Source: Alphaproteobacteria bacterium
GTDB taxonomy: Bacteria > Pseudomonadota > Alphaproteobacteria > RF32 > CAG-977
NCBI GenBank assembly: GCA_017476085.1
Contig: JAFVEJ010000260.1
Location: 1 to 5,701 of the forward strand
DNA: 5,701 nucleotides
Reading direction: 5' to 3'
The notes under the pieces: generated by a model
Seen by the model: only the letters and a program-made list of their open reading frames with translations
Database searches by the model: none
What the model was told of the DNA's origin: nothing
Translations under genes and position numbers: made by a program
Shown here: one piece after another, positions 1-4,248 of the stretch
How positions within the stretch are numbered: the stretch's first letter is position 1
How the letters are laid out: every line of letters starts with the position of its first letter

Positions 1-2
1 CC

Positions 3-863
3 GAAATGCTCGCAACGCAAAAACTGCGGAACGTCTTAAACAAAATCGAAGTCGGCACGATTGCGATTGATGAAGCCCATTGTATCAGTCTGTGGGGCGG
101 TGATTTCCGTCCCGAGTACTTGAATCTGAAAAAACTGGTTGAGCGGTTTCCTGATGCCAAACGGATTTTAATGACTGCAACAGCGGACAAAACAACCCGA
201 AAGGATCTCAAAGAAATTATTGGCTATGAAAAGGTTTTTATAGGGGATCTGTCTCGTCCGGAACTATCATTCAGGCTTGTCTTAAAAAGTGAAGACGTTA
301 ACGAGCAAATCAAACAACTGATACAGTTTTTACGCCCTTATCACTGCCGAAAAAAAATGAAAGAAACGGTTATCATTTATTGCGGAACGATAGACAAGGT
401 CAAAGCCATTGCCTACCTTTTAAACAAAAAGGGAATTCCGGCATTGGAATTCCACTCGCAAACGTCAAAAAAACAGAAACGGAGTATTGTCCGCCAATTC
501 TTTCAAAAGCCTTGTTTGATTGTCGCCACCAACGCCTTCGGTATGGGGATTGATAAGCCGGATGTCAGAGCCGTCATTCATGTTGATGTTCCTGCCAGTA
601 TTGACATGTATTATCAGGAAGCCGGAAGAGCCGGACGGGACGGCAAAAAAGCCGAAGCCATCCTATTTTACAATAAACGCGATCTTTTGCAGACGGAGTA
701 TCTGTTTTGTAATCCGGATAAGAAAACAGCTTCTCCCGATGAGCAAAAATGTCTCAAGGTCAAATACAATCGCTTTAAAATGATGAAGAAAATGCTGACT
801 ATTAAATCGGACAAAAAGCGTATCCGTTTTATGTTATCTTACCTAGGTTCAAAAGAAGATTAA
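3..863 (+). CDS. RecQ-family ATP-dependent DNA helicase, 5' partial, lacking the zinc domain
   Basis: This is the C-terminal part of a superfamily 2 RecQ-like 3'-5' DNA helicase. The frame is open to the left edge, so the N-terminus with Walker A is outside the window. Counting from the ATG at 6, visible motifs are: motif II with the aromatic-rich loop (DEAHCISLWGGDF, residues 22-34), motif III (TATAD, 57-61), motif IV (VIIYCGT, 122-128), motif V (VATNAFGMGIDKP, 173-185) and motif VI with arginine fingers (YYQEAGRAGRD, 202-212). In E. coli RecQ the helicase core is followed by a four-cysteine zinc site, a winged helix and an HRDC domain. Here the protein ends at LSYLGSKED, exactly where the CxxCxxC cluster should begin, and the first cysteine position reads SDKK instead of TCRR. 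The loop also has Leu and Gly where RecQ normally has SQWGHDF. The stop overlaps the stop of the convergent integrase. It may unwind DNA for an accessory or defence function, but partners cannot be seen. Confidence 0.85.
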   Translation, partial: EMLATQKLRNVLNKIEVGTIAIDEAHCISLWGGDFRPEYLNLKKLVERFPDAKRILMTATADKTTRKDLKEIIGYEKVFIGDLSRPELSFRLVLKSEDVNEQIKQLIQFLRPYHCRKKMKETVIIYCGTIDKVKAIAYLLNKKGIPALEFHSQTSKKQKRSIVRQFFQKPCLIVATNAFGMGIDKPDVRAVIHVDVPASIDMYYQEAGRAGRDGKKAEAILFYNKRDLLQTEYLFCNPDKKTASPDEQKCLKVKYNRFKMMKKMLTIKSDKKRIRFMLSYLGSKED

Positions 864-2689
864 GGCCTTACATACAGATGGCTCAAATCCAACCCGTCAT
901 ATTGCAATCCGGAATTGACAGTTTCTTGCAGGTTCTCCAACACGGCTTCTCCGTAGTGATCAGCCAAAGTTTTCCCCTTCAAGCCATCTTCCCAACCGCA
1001 GATACGGCAAACATCGTCTTCCGGTGCGCGATTGCGACGGAACTCTGTCCTGACCGTATGACGGAAGCTGTGGAAGACGTGTTCAGGTGTAAATTTCAGC
1101 TCAGGATTGAGAGCATTCACCGATTCATTAAAGTGATTAAACCATTTCGACAACGGAGCAGAAGGCGTTAGCTGATCCCGTTTCGTTCCTCGAACTAAGT
1201 CTGTCATCACTTCGGGGAACAGGAGCGTTTCTCCTTTTGCCCGTATCTCAGCCACATAATCCAAAAAACCAATCTTAATTAACTCATTATGGATCGGGAC
1301 TTGTCGGATTCCGGCTTTGGTTTTGACGTGCTTCTCGTCTTCTTCGTTAATACTGATGAACGATATTCCGTTCTTTTCCTGTATATCGTCCGTATGCAGT
1401 TGGCAAATCTCGTTGATGCGCGCCCCTGTGAATAATGCTATCAACGGCAACCAGAACCTTATCCGGCGCGGGTGATTTGAGCCGACCTTGTTATAATTGC
1501 GACCGTCGTCAATACACCCCGTGTATAACGGCGCATGGAAAATCGCGTTGAGTTGCTCAATACTGAACGGAGCGTATTTCTTTGTCGGAGCCTGATTATG
1601 GGAAACAGGCCAATCTACTGCCTCAACGATGTTTTCTTGAATGTCCCCTTTCCGCAAGGCTTCGGCGAATATGGTCTTTATGCACCCGACATACTCATCA
1701 AGCGTCTTTTGCATAATGCAGTTTCCCGGATTTTTCTTCCCCTGTTTGATGTGGTCGAAAATGCTTTTCTTGTTATGGTCATGTCCGTAAGAATACGGGA
1801 TATAAGCCAGATTGTTTGCGGCGTTCTGCAAATCGTCCGACGTGATTGACCGCATATCACGACCAACGCCCAACAATTCCTGAATAACCTTTGCGCGACC
1901 GAGAATCTTTTTATTCGCGTCCTTTTTATTCTTTCGGGCGGGAAGATTACAGTATTGCGTGGCAACATCTAAGAACGTTTTCCCCTGCGTTGCCTTTTGA
2001 ACAATCTCTTTTTTGACAGGGGCGTTGTAACCGCTTTGCGCATAGATGGAGGATTCGGTTTTCAATGCGGGTATGCCGGGGATTATTTGCGTCGGTAATG
2101 CGGGTTTCTCTCCGTTCAGGTATGACACCATATAATCCAAGAACTGTAACTGTACGCGCATAAAAACCTCGCGCACGACGTTTCGGGTTGAATCGGTCGG
2201 TCGGGGCAGATTCTCCTGTTCAAAATACGCGTTGCACTCGTCGTCAATCAGAGAAAAATCCCCGTTGTAATAATACCCGTGCGCCTCGTTGAAACGGTTT
2301 TGGTATATGTCGGCAATCATCGGGACACCGGCTTTATTCTGTTCGGTGCGGATTTTGTTTTGCAGGTACTCGACCAATAATAATTCGGTCAGGTGTTTGT
2401 CATACGGATAAACGCAACCGTAACCGGACTGGCGCAGTTTGGCTTTGGTTTCTTTCAAACTGGGAAGCAAAAGTTCGTCGGGAATTTGAAAAGGTGTCGT
2501 CATCGTTTCATCCTTAAAGCGCAATCGTTTCATCAACTCTGACATTACCATAAAATAACGTTGTTCAGCTAGTCCCCTGTCTTTGGTGTGCAGAGAAATC
2601 CAGATTTGTTTCCGCCCTTCGTGCAAGGCTTCCGCCTTTGAAAGGTTATGAACGGCATAGTAGGAAAAGCCCCTGTTATACAGCGTCAT
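860..2689 (-). CDS. Tyrosine recombinase / phage-type site-specific integrase (609 aa)
   Basis: It catalyses integration and excision of a mobile element, here probably at the neighbouring tRNA-Ser. The N-terminus (about residues 4-45, RGFSYYAVHNL and IWISLHTKDRGLAEQRY) resembles the DUF6538-type domain of proteobacterial integrases. A long unassigned segment follows, then a SAM-like core-binding domain at about 238-360 and the catalytic domain at about 375-600. Catalytic residues by motif are R424 (TGARINEI), K456 (KTKAGIRQVP), H540 and R543 (HSFRHT), W566 (CGWEDG, where many relatives have His) and nucleophile Y579 (ADHYGE). The set looks intact, so the enzyme is probably active. I chose the ATG at 2689 because GGGAGG lies 7 nt upstream. 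The frame is open to a TTG at 2794, but that codon lies inside the tRNA terminator and its extra 35 residues look unlike protein. The 3' end overlaps the helicase stop by 4 bp (TTAA). Confidence 0.93.
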   Translation of the reverse strand: MTLYNRGFSYYAVHNLSKAEALHEGRKQIWISLHTKDRGLAEQRYFMVMSELMKRLRFKDETMTTPFQIPDELLLPSLKETKAKLRQSGYGCVYPYDKHLTELLLVEYLQNKIRTEQNKAGVPMIADIYQNRFNEAHGYYYNGDFSLIDDECNAYFEQENLPRPTDSTRNVVREVFMRVQLQFLDYMVSYLNGEKPALPTQIIPGIPALKTESSIYAQSGYNAPVKKEIVQKATQGKTFLDVATQYCNLPARKNKKDANKKILGRAKVIQELLGVGRDMRSITSDDLQNAANNLAYIPYSYGHDHNKKSIFDHIKQGKKNPGNCIMQKTLDEYVGCIKTIFAEALRKGDIQENIVEAVDWPVSHNQAPTKKYAPFSIEQLNAIFHAPLYTGCIDDGRNYNKVGSNHPRRIRFWLPLIALFTGARINEICQLHTDDIQEKNGISFISINEEDEKHVKTKAGIRQVPIHNELIKIGFLDYVAEIRAKGETLLFPEVMTDLVRGTKRDQLTPSAPLSKWFNHFNESVNALNPELKFTPEHVFHSFRHTVRTEFRRNRAPEDDVCRICGWEDGLKGKTLADHYGEAVLENLQETVNSGLQYDGLDLSHLYVRP

Positions 2690-2690
2690 C

Positions 2691-2702
2691 GGGACACCTC
2701 CC
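2691..2702 (-). promoter_or_regulatory. Integrase ribosome binding site within a small inverted repeat
   Basis: Read on the minus strand, GGGAGG (2697-2702) sits 7 nt before the ATG at 2689 and decides the integrase start. The same bases can form a GGGA-GGTG-TCCC hairpin that would partly hide the Shine-Dalgarno sequence. The stem is only 4 bp, so a regulatory role is a guess. The RBS itself is well supported. Confidence 0.7.
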
Positions 2703-2741
2703 TGTGGGGCGGAAGACCCTCGAAAAGAGTGGCGGGGAGAG

Positions 2742-2770
2742 ATTCTATTAGCAGATTTATTAGCAGTAAG
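2742..2770 (-). promoter_or_regulatory. Candidate integrase promoter
   Basis: On the minus strand TAGAAT (2742-2747) matches the -10 consensus at five of six positions and would start transcription about 45 nt before the integrase ATG. The matching -35 region (about 2764-2769, TTACTG) is poor and is covered by the 9-bp direct repeats, which would suit activation or repression by a bound protein. Because a strong terminator separates the tRNA from this point, the integrase needs its own promoter, and this is the best candidate seen. Confidence 0.35.
2746..2766. repeat. Direct repeat TATTAGCAG, two copies 12 bp apart, in the integrase leader
   Basis: Two identical 9-mers start at 2746 and 2758 on the plus strand, separated by 3 bp, giving a 12-bp period that is roughly one helical turn. 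They lie over the candidate integrase promoter, 55-80 bp upstream of the ATG. The inner 7-mer ATTAGCA also occurs in the anticodon arm of the tRNA at 2884-2890. Possible roles are a regulator operator or integrase arm-type binding sites. The repeat is seen directly and the function is inferred. Confidence 0.55.
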
Positions 2771-2784
2771 TTTTTGAACTGTCT

Positions 2785-2825
2785 GGAAAAACAAAAAGAA
2801 CCCATTGAAAACAATGAGTTCTTTT
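2785..2825 (-). terminator. Intrinsic terminator of tRNA-Ser
   Basis: On the minus strand, six bases after the CCA end, AAAAGAAC pairs with GTTCTTTT (2818-2825 with 2794-2801). One G-T wobble and a CATTG/CAATG inner stem follow, closed by a TTTT loop. This 14-bp stem continues into a T-rich tract (TTTTTGTTTTT). The T tract exists only in the minus direction, so it ends the tRNA transcript and insulates the integrase from tRNA transcription. Confidence 0.85.
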
Positions 2826-2831
2826 CAAAAA

Positions 2832-2921
2832 TGGCGGAGGGCGTGGGAATCGAACCCACTCACGGCTTTGACCCCGTGTACGGATTAGCAATCCGCTGCA
2901 TTACCATCCTGCCCGCCCTCC
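2832..2921 (-). tRNA. tRNA-Ser (anticodon GCU)
   Basis: This is a class II tRNA read on the minus strand. The acceptor GGAGGGC pairs with GCCCTCC, followed by discriminator G and an encoded CCA (2832-2834). The D arm contains GGATGGTAA. The anticodon stem-loop GCGGA-TTGCTAA-TCCGT carries anticodon GCT, which reads AGC and AGU serine codons. The long variable arm CACGG/CCGTG is typical of serine tRNAs, and the T arm is GTGGG-TTCGATT-CCCAC. All stems pair, so the gene is intact. A promoter lies about 15-40 bp upstream and a strong terminator directly downstream. Its 3' half is the likely attachment site used by the adjacent integrase. Confidence 0.97.
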
Positions 2922-2934
2922 GTCGGTGGTTTTC

Positions 2935-2963
2935 TTTCTAACGAAAGATAAGCCTGCCGTCAA
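2935..2963 (-). promoter_or_regulatory. Probable promoter of tRNA-Ser
   Basis: On the minus strand a -35 box TTGACG (2958-2963, five of six to consensus) is followed after 16-17 bp by TTAGAA or TAGAAA (2935-2941). Transcription would begin a few bases before the mature tRNA 5' end at 2921. The -35 box is good and the -10 box is weak. No other promoter-like pair is as well placed. Confidence 0.5.
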
Positions 2964-2999
2964 TACCAAAAAGCATTTATAAGCAAAATTATCCGATAT

Positions 3000-3200
3000 T
3001 CAGTCGCGTTGCAGCAAAGCTTCGGACAGATGCGACGAAACGCGATCAATCTCGACAACCTTCTTTGCCGGATCGCGCAAAATCGATTCACGCAATTTTT
3101 GATTAACAGCCGAATTTTCCGGCGTTCCGCCCAAATCAACCGTCACTTTAGAATTCTTTGCAAACTGTTTGACCAAAGATTTATCGCTTAACTGTGCCAT
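3000..3200 (-). CDS. Small orphan protein (66 aa), function unknown
   Basis: I do not recognise this protein. It begins MAQLSDKSLVKQFAKNSKV and ends SSHLSEALLQRD. It is charged and soluble-looking, with no signal peptide, membrane helix or cysteine, and its C-terminal half (about 36-64) is probably helical. The frame extends to 3221, but GGAGG lies 5 nt before the ATG at 3198-3200, so I place the start there; the adjacent ATG at 3201-3203 is only 2 nt from GGAGG. The good ribosome binding site is the main evidence that it is a real gene. It is on the same strand as the small membrane proteins upstream and ends about 80 bp before the tRNA. The stop is UGA. Confidence 0.6.
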   Translation of the reverse strand: MAQLSDKSLVKQFAKNSKVTVDLGGTPENSAVNQKLRESILRDPAKKVVEIDRVSSHLSEALLQRD

Positions 3201-3237
3201 CATATCCTCCGTTCGCTTCAAAGCCCTTTAAAGATAC

Positions 3238-3279
3238 GCCTGTTTTTTACGAGAGTCCAGATTAAACGGGAAACTGTGA
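3238..3279. repeat. 42-bp intergenic repeat, copy A
   Basis: Plus-strand core CGAGAGTCCAGA followed by GGAAACTGTGA. By eye it differs from copy B (3594-3635) at 5 of 42 positions, making it better conserved than most of the coding part of the same duplication. It lies between the stop of the 81-aa membrane protein and the start of the 66-aa protein. A weak stem (CCTGT/ACAGG) possible in copy B is broken in copy A, so a conserved terminator is not supported. Confidence 0.7.
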
Positions 3280-3287
3280 GCCTCCCC

Positions 3288-3533
3288 CTATTGTTCGTCT
3301 TCATCATTATCCTGATCTTCTTCACTCGTTTTTTCTCTGCGTTCCATAATCAAAAAGACAGCGATACAAATAAGTATTCCGAAAAGAACTACAAAGTCAA
3401 TTGTATGTCTGATATTACGAATAGTCCATGTCTGTGGCCAATGTTGAAATTTTAATAAATACCCCACCGAAAATGCAAATATTATTATACGTCTTATTTT
3501 GCGAAACGACCAACCATCTAAATCTATTTTCAT
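3288..3533 (-). CDS. Small two-helix membrane protein with acidic tail (81 aa), copy A
   Basis: The function is unknown. Hydrophobic helices are predicted at about residues 16-27 (IIIFAFSVGYLL) and 46-62 (ending FGILICIAVFLI), followed by a strongly acidic cytoplasmic-type tail (EEDQDNDEDEQ). There is no signal peptidase motif. It is a tandem paralogue of the 85-aa protein upstream, and the second helix plus flanks (FGILIC-AVFLI-ER) is nearly identical. A GTG lies in frame at 3542, but alignment with the paralogue's ATG and the AGGAAAG upstream both favour the ATG at 3533. The stop is UAG. Small size and high A+T are typical of accessory genes. Confidence 0.65.
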   Translation of the reverse strand: MKIDLDGWSFRKIRRIIIFAFSVGYLLKFQHWPQTWTIRNIRHTIDFVVLFGILICIAVFLIMERREKTSEEDQDNDEDEQ

Positions 3534-3593
3534 TATAATCACTTTCCTGACAGAAGAGTTCTATTCTAACTTAAAATGTATACTTAAAAAGGC

Positions 3594-3635
3594 GCCTGTT
3601 TGTTTCGAGAGTCCAGACTAGACAGGAAACTGTGA
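3594..3635. repeat. 42-bp repeat, copy B
   Basis: This is the second copy of the element at 3238-3279. It overlaps the last codons and UAG stop of the 85-aa protein, because that protein's frameshifted reading frame runs into the element. Copy A is fully outside its gene. The element is followed on the minus strand by AGGCGCCTTTTT, a short palindrome with a T-run, too weak to call a terminator. Confidence 0.65.
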
Positions 3636-3875
3636 CATCACATTATTCATCATTATCCTGATCTTTTTCCCGTATTTTTTTATGCGCTCTATAATCAAAA
3701 AGACAGCGACACAAATAAGGATTCCGAAAACCAATATGCCTTCAAATCCCAATTGGATACCAAGGATGAGTGATGTCGCCGGCAGATGTCGAAATATAAG
3801 AAAGTAAATCCCTGAAAATATAATGACTATCAGAAATTCCATATCATCAGTCAGCCATTTCAAAAATTTTTTCAT
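3618..3875 (-). CDS. Small two-helix membrane protein (85 aa), copy B with frameshifted tail
   Basis: The function is unknown. Helices are predicted at about residues 13-27 (EFLIVIIFSGIYFLI) and 45-62 (GILVFGILICVAVFLII). The start ATG at 3875 is preceded by AGGAAAATAATTATA, closely matching the leader of copy A. Compared with copy A, one base is missing in an A-rich run just after the second helix, near 3675-3687. As a result the conserved bases that encode DQDNDE in copy A are read here as a basic tail (KKIRIMMNN). Restoring the base gives EKDQDNDE and an immediate UAA, the expected ancestral end. The current stop is a UAG inside the 42-bp repeat. It is therefore a diverging or decaying paralogue, or a sequencing error in a homopolymer. 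Confidence 0.6.
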   Translation of the reverse strand: MKKFLKWLTDDMEFLIVIIFSGIYFLIFRHLPATSLILGIQLGFEGILVFGILICVAVFLIIERIKKYGKKIRIMMNNVMSQFPV

Positions 3876-3914
3876 TATAATTATTTTCCTAAGAGAGACT
3901 GTTTATTTAAACAA

Positions 3915-3937
3915 AGGACTTTTCAATAAATGAAAAG
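3915..3937 (-). terminator. Possible weak terminator after the gatB operon
   Basis: Directly after the UAA of the 97-aa gene, the minus strand reads CTTTTCA-TTTAT-TGAAAAG, a perfect 7-bp A+T-rich stem. It is followed by the poor U tract TCCTTTGTTT. The location suits the end of the gatB transcript, but stem strength and U-run are both marginal. Alternatively, TTGAAA within the stem could act as a -35 box for the next gene. Confidence 0.35.
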
Positions 3938-3938
3938 C

Positions 3939-4232
3939 TTATATCGGCAGTTTTCTGTCGCGGCTGACCGGCGCGTAATATTCGTGTTCCAGCTCGTCGT
4001 CCAGAATTTCCGCGACAAGCACTTTGTCTTGCTTTTGCAGGGATTCGATTGCCAACGGGGACAGAAATTCAAGCAATATAGCCCGTTTTGCGTCCCGCAT
4101 CAGCAATCCCGTTTCCACGCCGTCAAAGAAAAAATGAGGGTGATCGGGAACGCCCGCGCGCGCCCTGATACAAAACAGCAGTTCGCCGTCTTTGTTTTGC
4201 ACGACATCGTACAAGCCTTCCCGTTCAGCCAT
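3939..4232 (-). CDS. Hypothetical protein downstream of gatB (97 aa)
   Basis: I do not recognise this family. The protein begins MAEREGLYDVVQNKDGELLF and looks soluble: an alternating hydrophobic strand-like N-terminal half, one cysteine (CIRARAG), a PHFFFDG segment, then VLVAEILDDELEHEYYAP near the end. There is no signal peptide or membrane helix. The start ATG at 4232 has AAGGAA 7-8 nt upstream, and the gene begins 16 bp after the gatB UGA on the same strand, so the two are probably co-transcribed and perhaps translationally coupled. Its composition matches gatB rather than the A+T-rich genes to the left, suggesting a resident chromosomal gene. A role linked to tRNA amidation would be guilt by association only. 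Confidence 0.7.
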   Translation of the reverse strand: MAEREGLYDVVQNKDGELLFCIRARAGVPDHPHFFFDGVETGLLMRDAKRAILLEFLSPLAIESLQKQDKVLVAEILDDELEHEYYAPVSRDRKLPI

Positions 4233-4248
4233 CGTTTTTTTCCTTTCG

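Larger units (their letters stand above)
1..2831. mobile_element. Left-extending part of a probable integrated element at tRNA-Ser(GCU)
   Basis: This is inferred from layout. A tyrosine recombinase starts about 140 bp downstream of the 3' end of a tRNA-Ser gene, on the same strand and pointing away from it, and a RecQ-like helicase that looks accessory follows. Tyrosine recombinases commonly integrate genomic islands and prophages into tRNA 3' halves, leaving the integrase next to the reconstituted tRNA. The tRNA side would be one attachment junction. The other junction, a repeat of the tRNA 3' part, would lie beyond the left edge and is not in the window. The exact boundary is uncertain because the crossover could lie anywhere from the anticodon loop to just past the CCA. 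No phage structural, excisionase or conjugation gene is visible here, so the element type is unknown. Confidence 0.55.
3238..3890. repeat. Imperfect tandem duplication of a small membrane-protein gene unit
   Basis: Unit A (about 3238-3548) and unit B (about 3594-3890) share the same order: a 42-bp non-coding element, the 3' end of a small gene, a transmembrane-coding segment, a start codon and a similar ribosome-binding region (TTATAATGAAAA after AGGAAA). The offset between units falls from 356 to 346, 345 and then 342 bp along the alignment, showing a few small indels. Similarity is highest at both ends and over the second membrane helix, and weak in the first half of the proteins. This is an older tandem duplication under uneven divergence. 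Confidence 0.8.

Noticed and set aside
520..783. Second plus-strand frame within the helicase
   Set aside because: It overlaps helicase motifs V and VI, whose frame is certain.
878..1968. Frames of about 100 residues within the integrase (878-1171 +, 1535-1849 +, 1678-1968 -)
   Set aside because: All overlap the integrase in other frames and show no familiar motif or convincing start signal.
2731..2746. TGGCGGGGAGAGATTC as a degenerate second copy of the tRNA 3' end (attachment repeat)
   Set aside because: It matches TGGCGGAGGGCG only over a few bases and cannot be told from chance.
2690..2794. Extended integrase N-terminus from a TTG at 2794
   Set aside because: The TTG lies in the tRNA terminator. 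The ATG at 2689 has an excellent ribosome binding site and begins the recognisable domain.
2648..2941. Plus-strand open frame across the tRNA reading GVGIEPTHGFDPVYGL
   Set aside because: It is the antisense of tRNA-Ser, a well-known spurious protein call.
2966..2990. Possible terminator of the 66-aa gene (GCTTATAAATGCTTTTT)
   Set aside because: The arms do not pair properly and the T-run is short.
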